From: Tepidiformaceae bacterium
Lineage (GTDB): Bacteria; Chloroflexota; Dehalococcoidia; Tepidiformales; Tepidiformaceae
Direction: 5' to 3'
NCBI GenBank assembly: GCA_958295975.1
Contig: OY282446.1
Location: 310,001 to 374,000 of the forward strand
DNA: 64,000 bases
Program-made: the position numbers and the translations under genes
Notes under the pieces: model-generated
What the model was told of the DNA's origin: nothing
The model's input: only the letters and a program-made list of their open reading frames with translations
Databases searched by the model: none
Shown: positions 24,777 to 35,765 of the stretch, piece after piece
Position numbering within the stretch: position 1 is the first letter of the stretch
Layout: each line of letters starts with the position of its first letter

Positions 24777-25604
24777 CTAGATCGTCTCGCGCGATTCGCC
24801 CACGTCCGCGGCGGTTCCGCCGTCCAGTTCGGCGGCGACGGCGCGGATGGCGCCGAACTCCTCGCGGAAGGCGTTGTGCACGGCGCGCGTCTCCGTGGAG
24901 TGGAGCACGAAGCGCGCGCCCTCGCGCAGCCAGCGGCGCGTGAGCTCGGCCGTCTGGTGGTGGATGAGCACGGGCAGGCCGCGCGCGCGGCAGGTGGCGA
25001 TGATGGCGCGCAGGGCGGCCTCGTAGGCGGGGTGGTCGTACTGGTCGGGAACGCCGAGGGAGATGCTGAGGTCGTTCGGGCCCACGAAGATGGCGTCCAC
25101 GCCGTCGATGGCCACGATGTCGTCGAGCGCCTCCATGGCGGGCACGCTCTCGATGCCGATGATGCAGACGTTGTGGCGGTTGCGCGCGAGCAGGTAGTCG
25201 CGCGTGGCCTCGCTCGGGAATTCGCCCAGCTCGACCGCGCGCCGCGCGAGTTCGCCCTTGAGGGGCCGCCATTTGGCCGCGCCCACCACCTCGCGCACCT
25301 CGTCGGGCGTCTCGCAGTAGGGCGCGAGCACGCCCTGCGCGCCCGCGTCGAGCGCCATCGTCACGTGGTGCGAGCGGGGCACGGGCACGCGCACGATGGG
25401 GACGACGTCGACGCCGCGCAGGCCCGCCAGCAGGTCGGCGATCTCGCCGCGGTCGCGGGGCGCGTGCTCGCTGTCGATGATCACGTAGTCGAGGCCAAGG
25501 GCGGCCACGGGCGCGGCCCAGCGCGGGTTGCGCGCCACCGAGAGCATCGTGCCGTAGACGATTTCGCCCGCGCGCGACTTCCGCTTCAGCGTCTCGCCGT
25601 CCAT
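24777..25604 (-). CDS. HpcH/HpaI-family aldolase/citrate lyase-like protein
   Basis: The 275-residue protein has the class II pyruvate-aldolase landmarks: GLDYVIIDSEHAPRD (catalytic histidine), DAGAQGVLAPYCET, IIGIESVPAMEAL and FVGPNDLSISLG. Family members cleave or form 4-hydroxy-2-oxo acids in aromatic or sugar-acid breakdown. The substrate cannot be predicted. ATG 25604 (MDGETLK) is used; MRDGMDGE, nine bases upstream, is equally possible. It is separated from the hydratase gene by 65 bases with its own promoter region. Confidence 0.88.
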   Translation of the reverse strand: MDGETLKRKSRAGEIVYGTMLSVARNPRWAAPVAALGLDYVIIDSEHAPRDRGEIADLLAGLRGVDVVPIVRVPVPRSHHVTMALDAGAQGVLAPYCETPDEVREVVGAAKWRPLKGELARRAVELGEFPSEATRDYLLARNRHNVCIIGIESVPAMEALDDIVAIDGVDAIFVGPNDLSISLGVPDQYDHPAYEAALRAIIATCRARGLPVLIHHQTAELTRRWLREGARFVLHSTETRAVHNAFREEFGAIRAVAAELDGGTAADVGESRETI

Positions 25605-25696
25605 GCCGTCCCTCATACGGGCTGGCGCGCGGCGGGGCAAGCGCCGCTGGCCCGCGCGGGGCCGCATCGCTAGGATTTCGCGCCGGAGGAAGCGCC

Positions 25697-26800
25697 ATGT
25701 CCGATCTGCCCATTCCGATGACGCCGGAGGAGTTCACGCCCGACTGGCTCAGCGCCGCCCTGCGCGCGGGCGGAACGCTGGCGGACGGGTCCGTCGCCGC
25801 CGTGGAGGCGTCCACGCTGGGGGAGGGCTTCGGGCTGCTGGGCTCGCTCGCGCGGCTGCGGCTCACCTACGACCGGCCCCGCGCGGATGCGCCCGCCACC
25901 GTGGTCGCCAAGTTCCCCGCGCAGGCGGAGCAGAACCTCGCCCTCGCCCGCCAGTACCTCGTCTACATCCGCGAGGCGCGCTTCTTCAACGAGATCAGGG
26001 AAAGCATCACGGCCATGCCCACGCCCCGCGCCTGGTACGTCGGCTACGACCTGGAGTCGAGCGACGGCGTCATCCTGCTGGAGGACCTGGCGGAGACGCG
26101 CCGCATCGGCGATCAGGTGAGCTCGCCCACCCACGCCGAGGCGCTGCAGCTGATGACGCAGATCGCCGACCTGCACGCCACCTGGTGGGGGCGCGCGGAC
26201 GAGGAGGCGGTGGCCTGGGTGCCCGCCTTCGAGGGCCCCGTCTGGATGATGACGACGGAGACCATGCGCTCGCTCTGGCCCGTCTACCGGGACCTCTCCG
26301 GCCACCAGCTCACGCCCGGCATGGCGGACGTCATCGAGCGCGCCTGGGACGGGCTGCCCTGGCTCGGCCAGCAGCTGAGCCGCGCCCCCATGACGCTCGT
26401 GCACGGCGACTACCGGCTCGACAACATGTTCTTCCCGCCGACCGAGGGCGACCCCGTCACCATCATCGACTGGCAGCTTATGTCGCGCGGGCGCGGCCCC
26501 TACGACGTGGCCTACTTCATGAGCCAGAGCCTCGACGTGGAGCAGCGCCGCGCCACCGAGCGCGAGCTGCTGCGCCGCTACCACGACGGCCTGCTGGCGG
26601 GCGGTGTGCGCGACTACTCGTTCGACGACTGCTTCGAGGACTACCGTCTGGCCACGCTCTGGTGCGTGATGTATCCGGTGGCCATCGGCGCGGGCATGGC
26701 CGGGCCGACGGAGCGGGGCGCGCAGCTGAACGCGCAGACCTCGCGCCGCTCCTTCGCCGCCATCCAGGACCTCGACGCCGTCTCCGTCCTGCCGGCCTGA
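25697..26800 (+). CDS. APH-fold phosphotransferase (EcKinase-like)
   Basis: The 367-residue protein has kinase-like motifs: ATVVAKFPAQAEQN (nucleotide-binding lysine), LVHGDYRLDNMFF (catalytic loop, aspartate and asparagine) and TIIDWQLMSRGRGPYDVAYF (metal-binding DxQ/DWQ). It belongs to the aminoglycoside-phosphotransferase-like superfamily, near the ecdysteroid-kinase-like group, which phosphorylates varied small hydroxylated compounds. ATG 25697 follows GGAGGA, and TAGGAT is the likely -10. Confidence 0.85.
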   Translation: MSDLPIPMTPEEFTPDWLSAALRAGGTLADGSVAAVEASTLGEGFGLLGSLARLRLTYDRPRADAPATVVAKFPAQAEQNLALARQYLVYIREARFFNEIRESITAMPTPRAWYVGYDLESSDGVILLEDLAETRRIGDQVSSPTHAEALQLMTQIADLHATWWGRADEEAVAWVPAFEGPVWMMTTETMRSLWPVYRDLSGHQLTPGMADVIERAWDGLPWLGQQLSRAPMTLVHGDYRLDNMFFPPTEGDPVTIIDWQLMSRGRGPYDVAYFMSQSLDVEQRRATERELLRRYHDGLLAGGVRDYSFDDCFEDYRLATLWCVMYPVAIGAGMAGPTERGAQLNAQTSRRSFAAIQDLDAVSVLPA

Positions 26801-26812
26801 CGCGGGGGGCGT

Positions 26813-27283
26813 CTACCCCAGCGCGGCCTCGATCTCGCCGAGGTGGGCGTCCACGTGCATGCCCATGGACATGAGCACGAGGTCCGACATCTCGATCTCG
26901 TTCGGCATCATGGGCAGCTTCACGGGCATGGCCAGCGCCGCGTCGTCGAGCGCCTCGACGCCCGCCGCGGCCACGTCGTAGGCGGCGTGCATCTCGTCGA
27001 GGATCTCGGCGGCGGACTTGTCCGCGCGCTCGGCGATCTGGCCCGCGTTCTGGGCGTCCACGTCGAAGGGCGGCGGCTCGCCTTCCAGTTCGGACATGGC
27101 GCGCACGGCCTCGACGAGAGGCAGGGGATTGGCGCGCGCGGCCAGGTGGCTGAGGGCGTCGCGCACGCGCCAGTCGCCGCTGGCGAGGGGCGTGTCGGGG
27201 GCGGCGACGATGCGCGCGCGCAGCCCTTCGCCGCGCGCGTCGGCGGCGCGGATGGCCTCGATGATCGCTTCACGGGTCGCCAT
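26813..27283 (-). CDS. DinB-like four-helix protein
   Basis: The 156-residue protein fits the DinB/MDMPI-type metal-binding four-helix bundle, with histidines in RDALSHLAAR and a C-terminal HVDAHLGEIEAAL. Such proteins include thiol-dependent transferases, but specificity cannot be read from sequence. ATG 27283 follows AAGGAGA. It is divergent from the flavoprotein gene, sharing a 115-bp control region. Confidence 0.75.
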   Translation of the reverse strand: MATREAIIEAIRAADARGEGLRARIVAAPDTPLASGDWRVRDALSHLAARANPLPLVEAVRAMSELEGEPPPFDVDAQNAGQIAERADKSAAEILDEMHAAYDVAAAGVEALDDAALAMPVKLPMMPNEIEMSDLVLMSMGMHVDAHLGEIEAALG

Positions 27284-27362
27284 GGGGCGTCTCCTTCCGC
27301 GCCGGGGAACCGGCGGATGCCCCAGTCTGCGGCCCGCGCGCGCGGATTGCCAGCGCGCCCGT

Positions 27363-27392
27363 TTGACGCGGCGGCGGGCGCTTCGCCAGAAT
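27363..27392 (+). promoter_or_regulatory. Promoter with leaderless start for the flavoprotein gene
   Basis: TTGACG (27363-27368) and CAGAAT (27387-27392) are 18 bases apart, and the -10 ends 6 bases before GTG 27399. This is the clearest complete leaderless promoter in the window because the -35 is near consensus. Confidence 0.65.
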
Positions 27393-27398
27393 CGCGCC

Positions 27399-28613
27399 GT
27401 GGCCCATCCCGAACGCATCGCCATCGTCGGCGCTTCCCTGGGCGGCCTGCGGACCGCGCAGGCGCTGCGCGGGCGGGGCAAGTTCGCGGGCGCGATCACG
27501 CTCATCGGCGCGGAGCCCCACTACCCCTACGACCGCCCGCCGCTCTCCAAGCAGGTGCTGGCGGGCGAGTGGGAGCCCGCGCGCGCGCTGCTGGAGACGC
27601 CCGAAAAGGTCGACGCGCTCGGCCTCGACCTGCGCCTCGGCACGCGTGCGGCGGCGCTCGACCTAGAGGCGCGCGCGGTCGCGCTGGAGGGCGGCGGGCG
27701 CGTGCCCTTCGACGCGCTCGTGATCGCCACCGGCGCCTCCCCGCGCACGCTGCCGAACACGCCCGATCTGGCCGGCATCCACACGCTGCGCACGATCGAC
27801 GACTCGCTCCGCATCCGCGCGGCGCTGGCGGAGGGGCCGCGCGTGGCCGTGGTGGGCGCGGGCTTCATCGGCGCGGAGGTGGCCGCCGTGGCGCGCTCCG
27901 CCGGGCTGGAGGTGACGCTCATCGAGGCCCTGCCCGCGCCCCTCGCCAACGCCGCGGGCGCGACCGTCGGCGAGGCCTGCGCCGCCCTCCACCGCAGCCA
28001 CGGCGTGGACGTGCGCTGCGACACGCTGGTGGCGGGCTTCGAGGGCAGCGGGCGCGTCGAGCGCGTGCTGCTCGCCGACGGCGCCGCGGTCGAGGCCGAC
28101 CTCGTCGTCGTCGGCATCGGCGTGGCCCCCGCCACCGGCTGGCTGGAGGGGTCGGGGCTGACGCTGGACGACGGCGTCGTCTGCGACGAGACCTGCGCCG
28201 CCGCGCCGGGCGTCTACGCCGTGGGCGACGTGGCCCGCTGGCGCAACCCCCTCTTCGGCGAAACGATGCGCGTGGAGCACTGGACGAACGTCATCCACCA
28301 GAGCCGCCACGTGGCCCGCAACCTGCTGGCGGAAGCGGGCGAGGCGCGCCCCTTCGCCTCCGTCCCCTACGTCTGGTCCGACCAGTACGACGCCAGCATC
28401 CAGGCGCTGGGGCATCCCCGCCCCGACGACGAGGTGGAGGTGCTGCACGGGGCCATCGAGCGGCTCGAATTCGTGGCGGCCTACTGGCGGAACGGCGTGA
28501 TCGTGGGCGGCATCACCTTCAACATGCCGCAGCAGCTCGCCGCCTGCCGTCCGCTCATCGAGGCGCGCGCCTCCCGCGAGACGGTGCTCGAACACGCCCG
28601 CGCCGCGGGCTAG
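27399..28613 (+). CDS. FAD/NAD-dependent ferredoxin reductase-like flavoprotein
   Basis: The 404-residue protein resembles reductase components of oxygenases and P450s (BphA4/rhodocoxin reductase type). It begins ERIAIVGASLGGLRTAQAL (FAD fold), then YDRPPLSKQVLAG, the NAD-binding VAVVGAGFIGAEVAAVA, GVYAVGDVARW (FAD contact) and a C-terminal reductase domain (YVWSDQYDASIQALG). It should pass electrons from NAD(P)H to a ferredoxin. No ferredoxin gene is adjacent; the P450 8 kb upstream is a possible end user. The GTG start is set by the promoter geometry and the fold. Confidence 0.9.
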   Translation: MAHPERIAIVGASLGGLRTAQALRGRGKFAGAITLIGAEPHYPYDRPPLSKQVLAGEWEPARALLETPEKVDALGLDLRLGTRAAALDLEARAVALEGGGRVPFDALVIATGASPRTLPNTPDLAGIHTLRTIDDSLRIRAALAEGPRVAVVGAGFIGAEVAAVARSAGLEVTLIEALPAPLANAAGATVGEACAALHRSHGVDVRCDTLVAGFEGSGRVERVLLADGAAVEADLVVVGIGVAPATGWLEGSGLTLDDGVVCDETCAAAPGVYAVGDVARWRNPLFGETMRVEHWTNVIHQSRHVARNLLAEAGEARPFASVPYVWSDQYDASIQALGHPRPDDEVEVLHGAIERLEFVAAYWRNGVIVGGITFNMPQQLAACRPLIEARASRETVLEHARAAG

Positions 28614-28628
28614 CGCCGCGGAGGCCGC

Positions 28629-29618
28629 ATGGACCCCGCCGAGCTGACCGGACGCCTGACGCGCTTCTGCCGCGAGCAGCTGGGCGATCCCGCCGCCGCC
28701 GTCTCGGGCGTGGAGACGATGCCCGGCCACGCGGGCTTCTCCTTCGGCTTCACGGTCGCGTCGCGGGGCGAATCGCGCGGCTGCGTGCTGCGCGTGCCGC
28801 CGCCCAACGTGCGCCGCCGCGGCACCGCCGACGTGCTGCGCCAGGCGCGCATCGTGCGCGCCCTGCGGGACACGGAGGTGCCCGTCGCCGAGGTGCTCTG
28901 GGAAGGCGGCGACGAGCGCTGGTTCGGCTCCCCCTACTTCATCGTGAACCGGCTGGACGGCGAGGTGCTGCGGAGCGACTGGGGCCAGTCCCTGCCGCTT
29001 GAGCGGATGCGCCCCATCGCCCATCAGGCCATGCGCGCGCTGGCCGCCCTGCACCGGCTCGACTGGCGCGAGTACGCCCCCGACGACGGCCCGCCGCTCG
29101 CGCTGGCCCCGGACGTGACGCGCTGGGACCGCTTCCTCGACCGCTCCGGCGACCCGGAGCTGACGGCGCTCGCGCCCGCCGTGCGCGCGCGCCTGCTCGA
29201 ACGCCTGCCCCGCACGCCGCGCGCGGGCGTCTTCCACGGCGACTACCAGTGGTCGAACGTGCTCTACAGCCGCGAGGGGCGGCTGCTGGCCGTCATCGAC
29301 TGGGAGCTGTGGGGCGTGGGCGCGACGCTCAACGACCTGGGCTGGATCATCACCTTCGCCGACCCCGAGGCGTGGACGCAGGGGCTGAACCACGCGCTGC
29401 CGCCGCCGGAGGAGCTGATCGCCGAGTACGCCGCCGCCGCTGGCGAGGACCCCGGCGACATCGGCTGGTACCGCGCCCTGGCCGCCTACAAGTTCGGCGT
29501 CATCAGCGGCTTCAACCTGATGCTGCACCGCACGGGCAAGCGCCCGGATGATTCGTGGGAGGGGACGGCGCTCTCCATCCCCGGCCTCATGCGGCGCGCC
29601 CTCGACCTGCTCGGCTAG
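28629..29618 (+). CDS. APH-fold phosphotransferase
   Basis: The 329-residue protein shows SFGFTVASRGESRGCVLRVPP (split as SFGFTVASRG and GCVLRVPP), VFHGDYQWSNVLY (catalytic loop) and LLAVIDWELWGVG with NDLGWIITF. This matches aminoglycoside phosphotransferase-like kinases similar to those near acyl-CoA dehydrogenase 10/11 domains. The target is unknown. It starts 15 bases after the flavoprotein stop with GGAGG upstream, so the two are probably co-transcribed. Confidence 0.85.
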   Translation: MDPAELTGRLTRFCREQLGDPAAAVSGVETMPGHAGFSFGFTVASRGESRGCVLRVPPPNVRRRGTADVLRQARIVRALRDTEVPVAEVLWEGGDERWFGSPYFIVNRLDGEVLRSDWGQSLPLERMRPIAHQAMRALAALHRLDWREYAPDDGPPLALAPDVTRWDRFLDRSGDPELTALAPAVRARLLERLPRTPRAGVFHGDYQWSNVLYSREGRLLAVIDWELWGVGATLNDLGWIITFADPEAWTQGLNHALPPPEELIAEYAAAAGEDPGDIGWYRALAAYKFGVISGFNLMLHRTGKRPDDSWEGTALSIPGLMRRALDLLG

Positions 29619-29628
29619 CGGCCTTCGC

Positions 29629-29832
29629 TCAGCGCAGGGCCTCGAGGAGGCCGAGCAGCACGCCCACGACGGCCACGCCCGCCGCCATCACGCCCACGAT
29701 CCAGCGCGTCAGATGCGTCTCCGACCTGGCGATCTGCGCCTCCAGCGAAAGGCGAACGCGCTCAACGTCGCCCCAGGTCGCGGGGCTGCCGTAGTCCCTG
29801 TGGGAATCGCCCGACTGTTCCGTCGCCGCCAT
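29629..29832 (-). CDS. Small coiled-coil protein with C-terminal membrane anchor
   Basis: The 67-residue product has a charged helical stretch (WGDVERVRLSLEAQIARSE) followed by one membrane helix (IVGVMAAGVAVVGVLLGLLE). Similar small tail-anchored proteins are common and uncharacterised. ATG 29832 follows GGAGG, and a GATACT -10 lies at 29855-29860. It is convergent with the kinase gene. Confidence 0.6.
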   Translation of the reverse strand: MAATEQSGDSHRDYGSPATWGDVERVRLSLEAQIARSETHLTRWIVGVMAAGVAVVGVLLGLLEALR

Positions 29833-29898
29833 GCCCGTGCCTCCGTTCGCCGCCAGTATCGCACATCCCACGGCGCCAGTGCGGACGGGCGGAAGCGG

Positions 29899-30813
29899 CT
29901 AGTGGCCCCGCAGGCGGCGCGCGGCGCGCTCGAAGAGGCCCGGGCCGCGATCGCGATCGCGCAGGCGCGCCAGCCCCTCGCTCGCGCCCAGGAGCACGGG
30001 CCGCGACCAGTCGCGCAGCGTGGGCGCGCGGTCCTCGCGCACGCTGGCGGGCGGCTCGAAGCGCTCGAAGGGGCGCCACTCGTTCCCCTCGCGGATCAGG
30101 GCCTCGCGTCCGGCGGCGGTCGCCAGCGCGATGCCCGCGGCCAGGTCCCAGACGTGCACGCCGCCGAAGCGGGCGGTGGCGAACACGCCCGCGGCCACGA
30201 AGGCGCACTCGATGGCCGCCGAGCCGGTCACGCGGTTGTCCCAGTGGGCGGCGCGGCCGGGCGATCCGCCGGGCGCGGCGCTGAGGCCGCGCCGCACGCC
30301 CGCGTTGGCGCGCGCCTCCACGGGCTCGCCCTCGAAACGCAGGGGGCCGCCGCGGCGCGCGTGGTAGACCCCCGGGCCGAGGCCGTGGCTGGCCGAACAC
30401 CAGATGGCCCCCGCCACGGGCGCGCCCCCGCGCAGCACGCCCACGCTGGCGGCGAAGAGCGGGAAGCGGTTCACGAAGTTCGTCGTGCCGTCCACGGGGT
30501 CGATGGCCCACAGGTACTCCGCCTCGGCCACCGCCGCATCCTCCTGCTCCTCGCCGAGGATGGCGTGGCCGGGGAAGCGCGCCGCCAGCCGCTCACGGAT
30601 CATGGCCTCGACGGCGCGGTCGACCTCGGAGACGGGATCGGTGGGCGCGGCCTCGCCGGAAGGCTTCCCGTCGTCGCCCTTGTAGTCCACGGCCACGGAG
30701 CGCCCGAGGGCGGCGGCGATCTCCGCGCCCGCGGCCCCGGCGAGCTCGCGCGCGGTCGCCTCCAGCTCCGCCAGCAGGGCGTCGTCGTCCGGCGCGGGCG
30801 CGGCGTCCGTCAT
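29899..30813 (-). CDS. Inositol monophosphatase family protein
   Basis: The 304-residue protein has the metal-binding ILGEEQED and AIDPVDGTTNFVNRFP motifs and the C-terminal HVWDLAAGIALATAAG, all typical of the IMPase/FBPase-like superfamily. It may dephosphorylate inositol phosphate, a histidinol-phosphate type substrate or a sugar bisphosphate. It starts 10 bases after the transaldolase/isomerase gene, so it is the third gene of a sugar-phosphate operon, which favours a sugar-phosphate substrate. Confidence 0.88.
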   Translation of the reverse strand: MTDAAPAPDDDALLAELEATARELAGAAGAEIAAALGRSVAVDYKGDDGKPSGEAAPTDPVSEVDRAVEAMIRERLAARFPGHAILGEEQEDAAVAEAEYLWAIDPVDGTTNFVNRFPLFAASVGVLRGGAPVAGAIWCSASHGLGPGVYHARRGGPLRFEGEPVEARANAGVRRGLSAAPGGSPGRAAHWDNRVTGSAAIECAFVAAGVFATARFGGVHVWDLAAGIALATAAGREALIREGNEWRPFERFEPPASVREDRAPTLRDWSRPVLLGASEGLARLRDRDRGPGLFERAARRLRGH

Positions 30814-30823
30814 GGGCGCGGCG

Positions 30824-33450
30824 TCACGGCGCGACCGCCGCCCGCAGCTCGGCCAGCGTGACGCGGGCGACGCGCCGTCCGCGCCCCAGCAGCGCCTCCA
30901 GGTCGCCCCGCGCCTGCGCCGCCTTCAGGCGGGCGAAGGTGTACGGCTTGCCCGGCACGGGCAGGTCGACCGCGTCGCCGTCCACGATCTGCACGAAGAC
31001 GCCGTTGGCCGCGCCGCCCTTGTGCAGCTGGCCGGTGGAATGGAGGTAGCGCGGCCCGAAGCCGGCGGTGACGGCCACGCCGTGGCGGTCGCGCAGACGC
31101 AGGCGCAGCTCGCGCAGGGCCGCGGCGCGCTCCGGCGTGCGCGGCAGCCAGGCGAGCAGCGCGAGGTAGTCGCCGGGCCGCAGCGAGGCCAGCGCCTCCG
31201 CCAGCGGGAGCGTCTCCGGCGGGGCAGCGGGCGCGGCCAGCGCACGCGCGGTCGCGTCCTTCGCCTCCTGCACGTTGGGCTGGTCGAAGGGATGGACGCC
31301 GAGGATGTGTCCGGCGACGGCGGTGGCGACTTCCCAGCGCGCGAACTCGGCGGGGAGCTGGGCGGGGCCGTCGTACGGGAGGCGCGCCACGGGGAAGCCC
31401 GCCGCCGCCAGCGCGTCCAGCCCGTCATGCTCGCCGAGGGCGACGAACAGGCGGTCCTCGCCGTACGCCTCCGGTCCGGCGAGCGGCTCGCCCTCGACGG
31501 GCACGAGGCCCTTGCCCTCCTTGCCGAGGGATTCGGAGAGGAGCTGTTCAATCCAGACGCCGAGCCCGTCCATCCCGTCCGGCAGGACGAGCGTGACCTT
31601 GTCGCGCCCGGCGAGCGCGGCCTCGCCCAGGATGGCGCCGAGCAGCGCCCCCGGGTTCGCCTCCGGATCGTCCGCGCGGCAGGCCTCGAACATCTCGCGC
31701 GCGCGCAGCGCCAGCAGCTCCACGTCCGCGCCCGCCAGCGCCGCCGGGACCATGCCGAACGCGGAGAGCGCCGAGAAGCGCCCGCCGATGTCGGGGTCGC
31801 CCGCGAAGATGCGGCGGAAGCCCCGCTCCCGCGCGACGGCTTCCAGCGAGGTTCCGGCGTCGGTGATGACGGCGAAGCGCGAGGGATCGCCCGCCTTCTC
31901 CCAGAAATGCGCGAGCAGGGCGTGCGTCTCGATGGTGCCGCCCGTCTTGCTGGAGGCGATGAAGAAGGCGCGGTCGAGGTCGAGCCGCGCCTCGAGCGCG
32001 AGCAGCTCCGCGGGGTCGGTCGTATCGGGAACGTGCAGGGTCATGCCCGCGTCCGCGCCCAGCGTGTCGTGCAGCACTTCGGCGGCGAGGCTGGAGCCGC
32101 CCATGCCCATGAGCACCGCGTCCGTGAGGCCCCCGGCGGCGAGTTCGCGCGCGAAGGCGGCCAGTTCGGGGGCCCGTTCGCGGATGCGCCCGGGCGCGTC
32201 GAGCCAGCCGAGGCGGTCGGCAATGCCGTCGGGCTCGGGCTTCCAGAGGGTATGGTCGCGCGCCCACAGGCGGCGCACGACCCCGTCGCGCCGCAGCGCG
32301 TCCAGCCGTTCCGCGACCGGCCCCGCGAGCTCGCCGGGGGCGCAGGCGGCGAGGGGACGGCGGGACGGCGCGGCGGCGAGGCGGCGTTCGAGTTTCCCCA
32401 TGAGGGCGCGGAAATCGCGCGCGAAGGCGGCCAGCCCCTCCTCCAGCAGGCGGTCGGTCACGGCCTCCAGGTCCACGCCCGCGGCGGCCGCTTCCTCCAG
32501 CCGGCGGCGCGCTTCGGCGAGCGCGTGCGGCGGCGCGGGCGCGACCGGCAGGTGGTCGAGCACGGCGTCGAGCGTCGCCTGCGGCATGGTGTTCACGGTA
32601 TCGGGAAAAACCAGCGTCTCGACGTAAAGGACGTCGGAGTAGGCGGGGTTCTTCGTGCCGGTGGAGGCCCAGAGCGGGCGCTGCGGACGCGCTCCGGCGG
32701 CGGCCAGGCGCTCCCAGCGCGGGCCGGAGAAGCGCTCGCGGAAGCACTCGTACGCGCGGCGCGCGTTGGCCACGGCGATGGTCCCGCGCAGGGGCGAGTG
32801 CGCGGGCAGCAGCGCATCCACGGCGGTATCGACGCGCGAGACGAAGAAGGAGGCGACGCCAGCGACGGCGTCGAGCGGCTCGCCCGCGGCCAGCCGCCGT
32901 TCGAGTCCGGCGAGGAAGGCCCCGGCCACGCGCTCGTAGACGGCCACGCCGAAGAGGAGCGTGACGTTCACGTTCACGCCCGCCGCGATCAGCTCCGTGA
33001 GCGCTTCCACGCCCGCGGGCGTGCCCGGAACCTTGATCATGACGTTGGGGCGGTCCACCAGCCGGAAGAGGCGCAGGGCCTCGGCCACGGTCGCCTCGCG
33101 GTCGTGGGCGATGTCCGGCGGCGCCTCCAGCGAGATGTAGCCGTCCGCGCCCGCGGTGGCCTCGTACACGGGCCGCAGCGCGTCCGCGGCCATGCGGATG
33201 TCCTCGCGGGCGAGGGCCGTGAAGGCGGCGTAGGGGTCCGTCTCGCCCGCGGCGATGACGGCCTGCAGGGCCTCCTCGTAGTCGCCCGATTCGGAGATGG
33301 CCTTGTCGAAGATGGTGGGATTGGAGGTCATGCCCGTGATCAGGTCCGCCTCCACCATGCGCCCGATTTCGCCGGAGACGAGCAGCCCGCGGCGGATGTA
33401 GTCGAGCCAGACGCTCTGGCCGTGTTCGCGCAGCCGCGCGGCGGCGTGCG

Positions 33451-33454
<4 letters not shown>
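30824..33454 (-). CDS. Bifunctional transaldolase / glucose-6-phosphate isomerase
   Basis: The 876-residue fusion has an N-terminal transaldolase ([33 protein letters not shown] with the Schiff-base lysine, [13 protein letters not shown]) and a C-terminal phosphoglucose isomerase ([39 protein letters not shown] and the LLHKGG-like [12 protein letters not shown]). Such fusions are known in several bacterial groups. It links the pentose phosphate pathway with glycolysis. GTG 33454 shares GTGA with the transketolase stop upstream. Confidence 0.95.
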
Positions 33455-35487
<2,033 letters not shown>

Positions 35488-35589
35488 GCGCGGGGGCGCT
35501 CCGGCTGAGGATGGCGGCGGCGGGAAAGCCCGCCGCGTCCGCGCAAGGCTAGCACGAACGCCCCGTGGCCGGAATGAGCGCCGCGTTCG

Positions 35590-35618
35590 TTGACCGCTCC
35601 GTGGCACCTGCCTATGCT
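35590..35618 (+). promoter_or_regulatory. Promoter of the first secreted protease gene
   Basis: TTGACC (35590-35595) and TATGCT (35613-35618) are separated by the ideal 17 bases. The resulting leader would be about 140 bases and begins with a 7-bp hairpin (35638-35654). Confidence 0.6.
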
Positions 35619-35637
35619 CCCTCCGTCGAACTGCTGC

Positions 35638-35654
35638 AGGGCGCGTTGCGCCCT
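35638..35654 (+). promoter_or_regulatory. Hairpin at the 5' end of the protease leader
   Basis: AGGGCGC/GCGCCCT with a 3-base loop lies about 13 bases after the expected transcription start. It could stabilise the mRNA; no terminator T-run follows. Confidence 0.3.
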
Positions 35655-35765
35655 CCGGCCCTGAACCCCCGCGCGAGGGGATGGCGCACCAGCGCCTCCT
35701 TGTCGGTTCACGGCGGATGCGGCAGTTCGACGACTACGCCTTCCCTTGCCGCAAGGAGGCTCTTC